Assembly: GCA_964540965.1 (NCBI GenBank)
Contig: CAZIOT010000005.1
Coordinates: forward strand, 124,001-188,000
Direction: 5' to 3'
Length of the DNA: 64,000 bases
Source of the DNA: JADYZU01 sp964540965
GTDB taxonomy: Bacteria > Pseudomonadota > Alphaproteobacteria > Rhodobacterales > Rhodobacteraceae
The notes below the pieces were generated by a model. The model worked only from the letters and a program-made list of their open reading frames with translations. It had not been told where the DNA came from and did no database searches. Positions within the stretch are counted from its first letter, which is position 1. Every line of letters begins with the position of its first letter. The position numbers and the translations under genes were made by a program. Below, piece after piece: positions 52,839 to 61,490 of this stretch.

Positions 52839-53586
52839 GCGCGACCTCCCCGGCGGCGATCTTGCGCGCTGCCGCCACATCCGCCTGTCCGCGCATCGAG
52901 AGATCGCGGCCCGCAACCCTGGGGTTTGCCGACAGGGATGCGGCAATCTCGCCGACCTGATCGGCCGTCACCCAATCGGGGTCGCCCTTGTGGCGCATGC
53001 GGGTCATGATCGGCCCCATGACCAGCGCGAAGATCCGGCGCTGATCCTGGGCCTCAAGCTGGACGACCGAGCGCATCATCAACAGCGCGGCCTGCTCCAT
53101 GCTGACCATGGCGCTTCCCGGCACGGGCGTCGTGGCCGAACCGCCAAGGATCAGCGTATAGGCGCCGGCAGCGCCCAGCCGCGGCAGGAAGGCGCGCAGC
53201 ACCGCCACATGCGCGGTGGAGAACTCGATGTAAAAGCTCTGCCAGTCCGCTTCGCTGATCTGCCACAGCGGCTTGCCCGCCCACCAGCCGCCAATCGAGG
53301 CGACGACATCATCAACGCGACCGAACTTTGCGATCACATCATTGGCCAGCGCCTCGGCATCGGCGAAGGTGGAATAGCCCTGCACGAGGAAATGCAGCCG
53401 CCCGGACTGGCCGGTCTCGCCCAGCACCCCGCGGAAGCGGTCCACCTTGCCTTGCGAGCGGGACGGCACGACCACTGTCGCGCCGCGCTCCAGATAGGCG
53501 CGCACAACGCCCTCGCCGACAGCGCCGGTGCCTCCGGCGATGACGACGACATGGCCGTCAAGCGTCTGGTTGTCGTTCGCAGTCAT
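52831..53586 (-). CDS. Short-chain dehydrogenase-like protein lacking YxxxK
   Basis: A 251-aa Rossmann-fold protein. The cofactor loop is GGTGAVGEG (residues 18-26) and the usual catalytic Ser is Ser150 in LILGGSATT. Where Tyr-x-x-x-Lys should follow about 12 residues later, the sequence is AMVSMEQAALL, so both Tyr and Lys are absent. It may bind the cofactor or regulate rather than reduce. It lies between the quinone-type oxidoreductase and the FAD enzyme. Confidence 0.85.
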   Translation of the reverse strand: MTANDNQTLDGHVVVIAGGTGAVGEGVVRAYLERGATVVVPSRSQGKVDRFRGVLGETGQSGRLHFLVQGYSTFADAEALANDVIAKFGRVDDVVASIGGWWAGKPLWQISEADWQSFYIEFSTAHVAVLRAFLPRLGAAGAYTLILGGSATTPVPGSAMVSMEQAALLMMRSVVQLEAQDQRRIFALVMGPIMTRMRHKGDPDWVTADQVGEIAASLSANPRVAGRDLSMRGQADVAAARKIAAGEVARG

Positions 53587-53605
53587 CTTCGGCCTCCCTT
53601 CTTGC

Positions 53606-54505
53606 TCAGAATGTCAGCACGGACTTGCCGCGGGTGTGCCCGTTCAGGATTTCGGCATAGGCGTCCGCAGCGCGCTCAAACGGGAAGGTCTTGCTGACCT
53701 CCCATGTGTAGTGTCCGTCCGCCACGCCGCGCACCACCTGGCCAAGATTGCCGACGTTGCGCTTGACCCAGATCGGCCGCACGCGCGGGGAGGAGGCCGG
53801 TCTGCCGGAAATCCCGGCGATCACGCCCTCCGGCTTGACCAGTGCAAGCGAGGCCTGCGTCGCCTCTTCACCGCCCGACATGTCGACCGAGGCGTCAAAG
53901 GCCTGCGGATGCACGGCCCTGATACGGTCGACGACCCCCGGACCATAGACAACCGGCACGGCGCCAAGACCGCGCAGATAGTCCTGATTGGAGGTCGAAG
54001 CCGTAGCGACGACCGCGACGCCGCGACCCACTGCAACCTGAATTAGAATAGAGCCGACGCCGCCAGACCCGCCGTGGATCAAAAGCGAGGTGACCGCGCC
54101 GATCTCGTCAAGGACCGTCATCGCGGTCTGCGCTGCGCCGGCGATACTGCCCGCCGCATTCCAGTCGATGGTTGCCGGGCGCCGCACCAGATTGGCGAGG
54201 GGGACATCGATCACACTCGCATGCGTGAAGGCCCCGCCCGAGCCCAGAACCTCGTCGCCGACCGCCCATTCGCTGCTTGCGCGGGGCAGCTCGACTATCG
54301 TTCCGGCAAACTCCGTTCCGAACGTCTGCGGGAGCCCGGAATGCTTGAATTCCCCCGTCATCCGGCGCGCATCAATCGGATTGATGCCTGCTGCCTTGTT
54401 CTGGATCCGCGCGAAGCCATCCGTGAGTGGCGGCAGGTCCTGGTCCGCGAATTCGAGAACACTCGCCGGACCGAAAGATCTGGCGAATAGAATTCTGCTT
54501 TTCAT
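53606..54505 (-). CDS. NADP-dependent alcohol dehydrogenase/quinone oxidoreductase family
   Basis: A 299-aa medium-chain dehydrogenase of the zinc-free quinone-oxidoreductase class. It begins KSRILFARSFGPASVLEF, has GINPIDARRMTG and the cofactor loop LLIHGGSGGVGSILIQVAV. No catalytic zinc cysteines are present. AGGAG lies 6 bases before the ATG at 54505. It precedes the SDR and FAD genes in the same direction (20 bases apart). Confidence 0.88.
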   Translation of the reverse strand: MKSRILFARSFGPASVLEFADQDLPPLTDGFARIQNKAAGINPIDARRMTGEFKHSGLPQTFGTEFAGTIVELPRASSEWAVGDEVLGSGGAFTHASVIDVPLANLVRRPATIDWNAAGSIAGAAQTAMTVLDEIGAVTSLLIHGGSGGVGSILIQVAVGRGVAVVATASTSNQDYLRGLGAVPVVYGPGVVDRIRAVHPQAFDASVDMSGGEEATQASLALVKPEGVIAGISGRPASSPRVRPIWVKRNVGNLGQVVRGVADGHYTWEVSKTFPFERAADAYAEILNGHTRGKSVLTF

Positions 54506-54567
54506 GTCACGCTCCTGGAACACAAGACAAATGCAGGGCCGCCGGTCAGGCAGCCTTGCCAGTATCG

Positions 54568-54945
54568 TCAGAACGGGCCCCGCGAGAAATCGACGAAAGC
54601 CTGTCTGATCTCCTGTTCAGTATTCATGACGAAGGGCCCACCCATCGCCATCGGCTCGTCGATCGGCTCGCCCGCCAGAACGAGGTAGTGACTGTCTTCC
54701 CCGGCGGTCACGGTGACAGTTCCCGCTTCGGTCGTGAAGATGGCGGTTTCCGTGTCGTCGACCGTCCACTCGCCATTGACATCGAGTATGCCCGTTTACT
54801 GCGTCACGGCAAGCGTTTCGCCCTCGGGCCGGTCGATGATCTGCGCCTCGCCCGCCCGCAAGAACACGTCCCGCACCCGAAGCGGGGCCACCGTTTCGGT
54901 CGGCCCTTCATGCCCGCAGGCACCGCACAGCGCGAGGGTTTGAGA
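54568..54945 (-). pseudogene. Broken pirin gene (5' truncated, internal stop)
   Basis: The minus-strand frame ending at 54568 reads IDEPMAMGGPFVMNTEQEIR and AFVDFSRGPF, the C-terminal signature of pirin (cupin-type quercetinase) proteins. Upstream in the same frame are WTVDDTETAIFTTEAGTVTV and VRDVFLRAGEAQIIDRPEGE. A TAA stop interrupts at 54796-54798 and the N-terminal half of a pirin is missing. It cannot make a full protein. Confidence 0.8.
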
Positions 54946-55085
54946 ACCGGGTCTCCTGTCGTCAGGATCGGTTCACCCCATGATTTCAACTGCTTGCTTG
55001 CAGTCTGCTTCCGTCGGTGCGCGCTTCTGGTGAGGTATCGCATCCTGGTTTCGGCGCGGCTTCTGCGCTGGTAAGGTGACGGCGC

Positions 55086-55754
55086 TCATTGCGACTTGCC
55101 GTGAAACTCGCGTCGAACTGCGGCCAACCCGCCCATCGCATAAACCAGCACAAGCTCGACAAGATCATCACGCGACGGTCCTCGCATCTGTTCCGCAATC
55201 GGTTCGCCGCTGCGACCCAGCAGCATGAGGGCGATGCAGGGGGCTGCGACGCAGGGCAGGCAGCGGAGCAGCACGGGATCGTCCGGCGGGATCGCGGTGA
55301 TTTCCGCAATCAGCGGCAACAGGATGCGCAGTTTGGGAAGGATTTCTTCCGATTGAAGGACCATAAGATGGGGGCTGGGCGCGATGATTTCCCGACCCAG
55401 GACAACCATCGGCCATCCTGCCGGGCTGGTGCCTCCGCCCAGCAAGAAGCGGATCAACTCGCGCAGCCTGCCTTCGGGAGAGAGTTCGCTTCCGACGATG
55501 CTTTCGAGATCCTGCAAATCTGCAATCCGGCGATGTGCCTCGATCAGCACTGCCTGGTAAAGCCCGGCGCGGTCGCGGAAATGGTAGTTGATCGAGGCAA
55601 GGTCGACCGCAGCCTCTGCAGCGATGTCCTTGTTCGTCGTATCGGCAAATCCCGATGCCGCGAACCGCTCACCCGCGACGGCCAGAATCCGCGCGCGCGT
55701 GGCTTCGCCATCGCTGCGACTTGTGCGTCGTTTCAAGGTCTGGGTCGTGGTCAT
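55086..55754 (-). CDS. TetR family regulator, CecR-like
   Basis: A 222-aa repressor. The helix-turn-helix is in TTNKDIAAEAAVDLASINYHF. The C-terminal domain (GWPMVVLGREIIAPSPHLM) fits the CecR/YbiH-type subgroup. It is divergent from a HlyD-ABC-ABC permease operon like ybhGFSR, which E. coli CecR controls. The operator is probably the inverted repeat at 55840-55861. The ligand may be an antibiotic-like compound. Confidence 0.87.
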   Translation of the reverse strand: MTTTQTLKRRTSRSDGEATRARILAVAGERFAASGFADTTNKDIAAEAAVDLASINYHFRDRAGLYQAVLIEAHRRIADLQDLESIVGSELSPEGRLRELIRFLLGGGTSPAGWPMVVLGREIIAPSPHLMVLQSEEILPKLRILLPLIAEITAIPPDDPVLLRCLPCVAAPCIALMLLGRSGEPIAEQMRGPSRDDLVELVLVYAMGGLAAVRREFHGKSQ

Positions 55755-55839
55755 CTCTGGGTCGGGTCCGGGTTCGAGTGTGACGCTGAGGCGGCGCGCA
55801 GGTCTGGGGGCAGGGCAGGAGCATGCAGCGCGGGCCTAC

Positions 55840-55861
55840 TTTAATCTACATTTACATTAAA
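55840..55861. promoter_or_regulatory. Candidate TetR/CecR operator
   Basis: TTTAAT and ATTAAA flank 10 bases in the 158-base divergent region of the TetR gene and the efflux operon. A second small palindrome, TTAGACTAA, lies at 55868-55876. The whole stretch is AT-rich. It starts 52 bases before the HlyD gene. Binding is inferred from position. Confidence 0.5.
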
Positions 55862-55912
55862 TGCAATTTAGACTAAGAACGGTGTCCAAACCTTCGTTTG
55901 CCGGGTCACACG

Positions 55913-56902
55913 ATGAAGAAGATTCTGCCGCTCATCCTTGTCCTTGCTCTTGCTGTCGGGGGCTATTTCTGGTGGCAGAATGGAAGGGTGGCCCCGTCCG
56001 GCGATCTTACGCTCTACGGGCATGTCGATATCCGGCAGGTCGCGCTGGCCTTCGATGGCAGCGGCCGGATCACCGAACTGGCGGTCGAGGAAGGGGATCT
56101 TGTCCGGGCCGGCGATGTGATCGGGCGTCTCGATACGCGTTCGCTGGAACTGCAGGCCACCGCGCAAGAGGCCGTGGTCGAGGCGCGGCGGCAGGCGCTT
56201 CTGGAACTGGAAGCTGGCCCGCGCCCCGAGGAAATCGCCCAGGCGCAGGCCAAGGTTGCCTCGGCCCAGGCCACGGCGGACCTGGCAAACCTTCAGCGTG
56301 ACCGGACAGCGCAGCTGGTGACCTCGCGCACCGCAAGCCAGCAGGATCTGGATCGGGCCGAAGCCGAGGCGCAGGCTGCGAATGCCCTGGTCGATCAGGA
56401 CGTCGCGGCAATGGATCTTGTCCTTGCTGGCGCGCGCCCCGAGGCCATCGCCTCGGCACAGGCGCAGTTGCATTCGGCCGAAGCGCAGCTGGACCTGTTG
56501 CGGCACGAGATCAGCCTTGGCGAATTGCGCGCACCGTCGGATGCGGTCATCCGCTCGCGCCTGCGCGAACCGGGCGACATGGCGACCGCGCAATCTCCGG
56601 TCTATGCGCTGGCACTGACCAATCCGAAATGGATCCGCGTCTATGTCAGCGAGGCCGATCTGGGCCGCATCCGCCCCGGCATGGCGGCGCAAGTCCTGAC
56701 CGACAGTTTTCCCGATCAGCCGGTCGCGGGGCAGGTAGGCTATATTTCCTCGGTCGCGGAATTCACCCCCAGGGCGGTGCAGACCGAGGAATTGCGCACA
56801 AGTCTTGTCTATGAGGTCCATGTTACAGTGGCGGACGAGGAAGACAGGCTGCGCCTTGGCCAGCCCGTAACCGTCGTCTTGGCCGACGGGGCCGAAAGGT
56901 GA
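55913..56902 (+). CDS. HlyD/YbhG-type membrane fusion protein
   Basis: A 329-aa periplasmic adaptor anchored by one N-terminal helix (KKILPLILVLALAVGGYFWW). It has a biotinyl-lipoyl-like segment (GHVDIRQVALAFDGSGRITE), a long coiled-coil (QAQAKVASAQATADLANLQRD and on) and a beta-barrel part. It should link the ABC pump to an outer-membrane channel. The start at 55913 has a weak ribosome-binding site. It overlaps the next gene by 4 bases. Confidence 0.89.
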   Translation: MKKILPLILVLALAVGGYFWWQNGRVAPSGDLTLYGHVDIRQVALAFDGSGRITELAVEEGDLVRAGDVIGRLDTRSLELQATAQEAVVEARRQALLELEAGPRPEEIAQAQAKVASAQATADLANLQRDRTAQLVTSRTASQQDLDRAEAEAQAANALVDQDVAAMDLVLAGARPEAIASAQAQLHSAEAQLDLLRHEISLGELRAPSDAVIRSRLREPGDMATAQSPVYALALTNPKWIRVYVSEADLGRIRPGMAAQVLTDSFPDQPVAGQVGYISSVAEFTPRAVQTEELRTSLVYEVHVTVADEEDRLRLGQPVTVVLADGAER

Positions 56903-58644
56903 CAGCCGCGACAATCGAAGCCGAAGGGTTGCGCAAGGTTTTTCACGATCCCGATCTGGGCGATGTCACGGCGATCGACAATCTTTCACTGACCGTCCGG
57001 GCAGGCGAGTTGACTGCGCTTGTCGGACCGGACGGCGCGGGCAAGACCACTCTGATGCGGATGCTTGCGGGCCTGTTGCGGCCGGATCAGGGCATGCTGC
57101 GCGTCCTTGGCATCGATGTCGCGCAGTCGCCGCAACAGGTGCAGGACCGGATCAGCTATATGCCGCAGCGGTTTGGCCTTTATGAGGATCTGAGCGTTCA
57201 GGAAAACCTGGACCTTTACGCGGATCTGCATGGCGTGCCGCAGGATCAGCGCAAGGACCGTTTCGCGCGGATGCTGGCGATGACCGATCTGGCGCGCTTC
57301 ACCGATCGCCCCGCGGGCAAGCTTTCGGGCGGGATGAAGCAGAAGCTGGGGTTGGCCTGCACGCTGGTGCGCTCGCCGGACCTGCTGCTTCTGGATGAAC
57401 CCAGCGTCGGGGTCGATCCGCTGTCACGCCGCGACCTGTGGAGCATCGTGCAGGCACTGGTCGAGGTTGAGGGCCTCAGCGTGGTCGTCAGCACCTCCTA
57501 TATGGACGAGGCCGAGCGCTGCGCGCAGGTCAATGTCATGCATGAGGGCCGGATCCTGGCCGAGGGCGCCCCGGAAAAGCTGCGCGAGCGAGCGCGAGGC
57601 CTGACCTTTGCGGCGACCCCTCCCGCGGGGATGCCCGCACGGGACTTGCAGGCACGGCTGATCGACGCGCCCGACATCATCATCGACGCCGTGCCGCAGG
57701 GCGGCAATGTCCGTTTCATCCGCAAACCCGATGCCGACCCCGCCCGGCTGGCCGAATTGCTGGATCACCTGCCAACCGAAGCCCGCGCCGAAGAGCTGGA
57801 AGACAGTTTCATGATCCTGCTGCGCGAGCAGGACCATGAAACGCCACCCGTCACGGCGCAGGCCGAACCGGATCATGCGGCCGAAACGGACAAGCCGGTC
57901 ATCCTTGTCCGCGATCTGGTGCGCAAGTTCGGCGATTTCACCGCCGTGGCCAGCACCTCTTTCGAGGTCGGGCGGGGCGAGATTTTCGGCCTTCTCGGGC
58001 CGAACGGGGCCGGCAAGACCACGACCTTCCGCATGCTCTGCGGCTTGCTGCCGGCGACCAGCGGCCAGCTTGAGGTCGCGGGCCGCAACCTGCGCACCGC
58101 GCGCGCGCAGGCTCGGGCGCGGATCGGTTATGTCTCGCAGAAATTCGCGCTCTACGGCAATCTCTCGGTGCGGCAGAACCTTGCGTTCTTCGGCGGCGCC
58201 TACGGGCTGGGCGGCAGGCTTTTGCGCGCGCGCATCGCCGACGCGCTGGAACAGTTCGACCTTGATCCGGCGGCCCAAAGCGGGCTGCTGCCCGCGGGCT
58301 ACAAGCAGCGTCTGGCCATGGCGACAGGGTTGCTGCATCGCCCCGAGATCCTGTTTCTGGACGAACCGACCAGCGGCATCGACCCGCTCGCCCGCCGCGC
58401 CTTCTGGCGCAGGATCACCGCGCTTGCCAAGGGTGGCGTCACCATCGTCGTCACCACCCATTTCATGGAAGAGGCCGAATACTGCGACCGCATCGCCATT
58501 CAGGACGCGGGCGAGATGCTGGCCATTGGCACGCCGCAACAGGTTCGCGAACTGGCAGGAGCGGCGGGAGCCAAGGACATGAACAGCGCCTTCATCGCGA
58601 TCGTCGAGGCGGCGCGCGCCCGGCGCGACAGGCAGGCGGCATGA
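56899..58644 (+). CDS. Double ABC-domain efflux ATPase, YbhF-like
   Basis: A 581-aa protein with two ABC domains. Domain 1 has VGPDGAGKTTLMRM and KLSGGMKQKLGLA. Domain 2, starting near residue 335, has GPNGAGKTTTFRM and a changed signature (LLPAGYKQRLAMA), as is common in YbhF. Start GTG at 56899 lies in a GTGA overlap. It powers the two permeases that follow. Confidence 0.93.
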   Translation: MTAATIEAEGLRKVFHDPDLGDVTAIDNLSLTVRAGELTALVGPDGAGKTTLMRMLAGLLRPDQGMLRVLGIDVAQSPQQVQDRISYMPQRFGLYEDLSVQENLDLYADLHGVPQDQRKDRFARMLAMTDLARFTDRPAGKLSGGMKQKLGLACTLVRSPDLLLLDEPSVGVDPLSRRDLWSIVQALVEVEGLSVVVSTSYMDEAERCAQVNVMHEGRILAEGAPEKLRERARGLTFAATPPAGMPARDLQARLIDAPDIIIDAVPQGGNVRFIRKPDADPARLAELLDHLPTEARAEELEDSFMILLREQDHETPPVTAQAEPDHAAETDKPVILVRDLVRKFGDFTAVASTSFEVGRGEIFGLLGPNGAGKTTTFRMLCGLLPATSGQLEVAGRNLRTARAQARARIGYVSQKFALYGNLSVRQNLAFFGGAYGLGGRLLRARIADALEQFDLDPAAQSGLLPAGYKQRLAMATGLLHRPEILFLDEPTSGIDPLARRAFWRRITALAKGGVTIVVTTHFMEEAEYCDRIAIQDAGEMLAIGTPQQVRELAGAAGAKDMNSAFIAIVEAARARRDRQAA

Positions 58645-59765
58645 GCGGCGCGGGAACCCGACTGGTCGCCCTGACCCGCAAGGAGGTCCGCCAGATGCTG
58701 CGCGACCGCAGCAACCTGTTCGTCGGGTTGGCCCTTCCGGTCGTGCTGATCCTGCTCTTCGGCTATGGCCTGTCCTTCGATGTGACCGATGCCCGTGTCG
58801 CTGTCGTGCTGGAGGACAGTTCCGCCGCCACACTCAATGCGGTGGCGGGGCTGGTGGGCTCGGACTACCTCAGCCCGATCTGGACCCATTCCATGCCCGA
58901 GGCCGAGGCGCTGATCCGCGCCGGCCAGGCCGATGCCATTCTGCGGGTGCCTGGCGAATTCACCCGCGACCTGTTGCACGGGCAGGGGAACCTGCAACTC
59001 ATCCTGAACGGCGTTGACTCGGGCACCGCCCAGACCATCGAGGGCTATGCCACCGGCGCGATCCAGACTGCGCTTGCGCATCTCGCGGACCAGCAGGGCA
59101 ATTCGGCCGCAGCCTTGGCCAGCGTCACCCTTGTGCAACGGACATGGTTCAACGAGGCGAACAACAGCGCATGGTTTCTTGTCCCCGGCCTGATCGTTCT
59201 GGTGATGACGTTGATCGGCGCCTTTCTGACCTCGCTGCTGATCGCGCGGGAATGGGAGCGGGGGACGCTGGAATCGTTGTTCGTCACCCCTGCGCGCCCG
59301 ATCGAGATGGTGCTCGCCAAGCTTGCCCCCTATCTGGTCATCGGGGTGATCGATCTGACCTTGTGCCTGATCGCCGCCAAATTCGTCTTCGGCGTGCCGA
59401 TGCGCGGCTCGATGGCGGTCATCATCCTGTCCTCGCTGCTTTATCTTCTGGTCTCGCTGGCGCTGGGGCTGGTGATTTCAGGGGTGACCAAGAACCAGTT
59501 TGCCGCCAGCCAAATGGCGCTGCTGGCCAGCTTCATGCCTGCGATGATGCTCTCGGGCTTTGTGTTTGACCTGCGCAACGTGCCGGTGGTGATCCAGGTC
59601 GTCAGCAATGTCCTTCCTGCCACCCATTTCATGGGTTTGATCAAGACCCTTTTCATGGCGGGCGATTACTGGCCGCAGATCCTGCGCGCCAACCTGACGC
59701 TGGCAGCCTATGCGCTGGTGCTGATCGGCATCGCGACCCGGACCCTGGCCAAGAGGCTGGACTGA
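58641..59765 (+). CDS. ABC-2 type efflux permease, YbhS-like
   Basis: A 374-aa inner-membrane protein with one N-terminal helix, a periplasmic domain (residues about 45-175), and five more helices. The ABC-2 motif region is LIAREWERGTLESLFVTPARPIEM. ATG overlaps the ATPase stop by 4 bases. It pairs with the permease at 59770. Confidence 0.92.
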   Translation: MSGAGTRLVALTRKEVRQMLRDRSNLFVGLALPVVLILLFGYGLSFDVTDARVAVVLEDSSAATLNAVAGLVGSDYLSPIWTHSMPEAEALIRAGQADAILRVPGEFTRDLLHGQGNLQLILNGVDSGTAQTIEGYATGAIQTALAHLADQQGNSAAALASVTLVQRTWFNEANNSAWFLVPGLIVLVMTLIGAFLTSLLIAREWERGTLESLFVTPARPIEMVLAKLAPYLVIGVIDLTLCLIAAKFVFGVPMRGSMAVIILSSLLYLLVSLALGLVISGVTKNQFAASQMALLASFMPAMMLSGFVFDLRNVPVVIQVVSNVLPATHFMGLIKTLFMAGDYWPQILRANLTLAAYALVLIGIATRTLAKRLD

Positions 59766-59769
59766 GACC

Positions 59770-60882
59770 ATGCAGGCCGTCATCCTTTACATCGCCCAAA
59801 CCCTCGCCCTGATCCGCAAGGAGCTGCTGGCGCTTTTGAAAGACCCCGGCAGCCGCGCGCTGTTGTTCGCGCCCGCCCTGATGCAGGCGCTGCTTTTCGG
59901 CTATGGCGCGACCTATGACCTGACCCATGCCCCCTTCGCGGTGTTGGACCTGAGCCGTGGTGCCGCCTCGACCGAGATCACCGCGCGGATCGAAGGCACG
60001 GGCGTTTTCAGGCGCATTGCGACGCTGGAGAACTCGGCCCAGATCGCGGAACAGATCGACAGCGGCAAGGCCCTGCTGGTGGTGACCTTCCCGCCGGATT
60101 TCCAAGACCGCCTTTCGGCAGGGGGCGAGGCCCCGATGCAGGTGATCCTTGACGGGCGCAACTCTGCAACCTCGGGCGCGGCGGCGGGACAGGTGGCCGC
60201 CATCGTCGCCGCCTACAACCAGTCGCTGGGCGCCAGCGCGCCGGTGACCATCACCCGCCGCGCCTGGTTCAACCCGAATTTCGAGTCGCGCTGGAACCTG
60301 ATGCCCGCGATGATTGCCTCGCTCAGTATGTTGCAGACGCTGATGATCGCGGCGCTCTCGGTCGCGCGCGAACGCGAACAGGGCACCTTCGATCAGCTTC
60401 TGGTGACACCGCTGACGCCCTCGCAGATCCTGATCGGCAAGGCGCTGCCGGCAATCTTGGTCGGGCTGGTGCAATCGACGATCATCTTCCTGATCATCCT
60501 GTTCTGGTTCGAGATTCCAATGGCGGGATCGGTCTGGCTGCTTTACGGCGGGCTTGTGGTCTTCACCACGGCGGCAGTGGGCATTGGACTGTCCATCTCG
60601 GCAGTCTCGCTGACCATGCAGCAGGCGATGCTTTATACCTTCATGCTGGTCATGCCACTGATGCTGCTGTCGGGACTGCTGACCCCGGTCCGAAACATGC
60701 CCGGAATCCTGCAGATGGCGACCTATGTGAACCCGCTGCGCTTCGGCATCGACATCGTGCGCAGGGTCTATCTCGAGGGCGCGACATTCGCCGATGTCGC
60801 CCCAAATTTTCTGCCCCTGTTGGCCGTCACGATAGTGACCTTGCCGCTGACGGCCTGGCTGTTTCGAAACAGATTGAGTTGA
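59770..60882 (+). CDS. ABC-2 type efflux permease, YbhR-like
   Basis: A 370-aa inner-membrane protein of the same build as its neighbour: N-terminal helix, large periplasmic loop, then five helices with SVAREREQGTFDQLLVTPLTPSQI. Together with YbhS it forms the membrane channel of the pump. The stop TGA may coincide with the first bases of an insertion-sequence end (TGAGCTGCTCC). Confidence 0.92.
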   Translation: MQAVILYIAQTLALIRKELLALLKDPGSRALLFAPALMQALLFGYGATYDLTHAPFAVLDLSRGAASTEITARIEGTGVFRRIATLENSAQIAEQIDSGKALLVVTFPPDFQDRLSAGGEAPMQVILDGRNSATSGAAAGQVAAIVAAYNQSLGASAPVTITRRAWFNPNFESRWNLMPAMIASLSMLQTLMIAALSVAREREQGTFDQLLVTPLTPSQILIGKALPAILVGLVQSTIIFLIILFWFEIPMAGSVWLLYGGLVVFTTAAVGIGLSISAVSLTMQQAMLYTFMLVMPLMLLSGLLTPVRNMPGILQMATYVNPLRFGIDIVRRVYLEGATFADVAPNFLPLLAVTIVTLPLTAWLFRNRLS

Positions 60883-61490
60883 GCTGCTCCCGGAACATCG
60901 GACAGGGACGTTAGCCATGATCCGACGTCTGCTGGTCTCCAGGAGCGAGGAGATCAGAACTGAAGAAACGCAGGAACCATGACGCAGGGTTCAAGGCCCG
61001 CGTGGCTCTGGAGGCCGTGAAGGGGGAGCACACGGTGTCTGAACTGGCCGCGGAATACGGTGTGCATCCGACGATGATCCATCAGTGGAAGAAGGCTCTG
61101 CTGGACGGCGCGGCGGACATCTTCGAGCGGGGCGGCAAGAAGGCCCCCGAGGTCAATGAGGATACGGTGCGGGTGCTGCACGCAAAGATCGGGGAGCTGG
61201 CCGTTGCCCGTGATTTTTTGTCACGAAAGCTCAAGCCCTGGACCGGCAAGCGAGGCGTGGCATGATGGAGAGGAACTACCCAAGCCCCCAGCCAGCCCCC
61301 CATCGGATGTCGCGCTGTAACGCGACAGCATGAGACGACCGGAGAAAGGCCGCCTCGCGCCTTCCCAATGATTGCGAGACGAGCGAGACAACCTGCAACA
61401 ATATAGAACAAAAGTTGAACGCCGCCCTGGGCACCAACCCTCTTGATCGCAGATGTTGTCGACGGGTCGGATCCGGGGCCTGACGACCTG
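60883..61490. mobile_element. IS3-family insertion sequence remnant
   Basis: The region after the YbhR gene begins GAGCTGCTCCCGGAACATCGG, which looks like an IS3 left end (with the TGA stop as first bases). It contains a transposase orfA (60960-61265), but the orfB integrase is cut off after about seven codons (MMERNYP), so the element cannot move. A hairpin (TGTCGCG ... CGCGACA, 61308-61327) and 150 bases of unassigned DNA follow. The right end is not seen. Confidence 0.6.
60960..61265 (+). CDS. IS3-family transposase OrfA (remnant element)
   Basis: A 101-aa DNA-binding subunit. The frame from CTG at 60960 begins LKKRRNHDAGFKARVALEAV, which is the usual OrfA opening; the ATG/GTG at 61002 is internal. 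Helix-turn-helix: HTVSELAAEYGVHPTMIHQWK. It ends in FLSRKLKPWTGKRGVA. GAGGAG lies upstream. The catalytic OrfB is missing. Confidence 0.75.
   Translation: MKKRRNHDAGFKARVALEAVKGEHTVSELAAEYGVHPTMIHQWKKALLDGAADIFERGGKKAPEVNEDTVRVLHAKIGELAVARDFLSRKLKPWTGKRGVA

Noticed and set aside
61308..61327. Hairpin TGTCGCG...CGCGACA as a member of the tandem palindromes
   Set aside because: It has a 6-base loop, stands alone and does not sit at a gene end.
50876..61490. A complete integrative element with integrase and second attachment site
   Set aside because: I found no integrase gene and no copy of the tRNA 3' end downstream, so only a remnant can be claimed.
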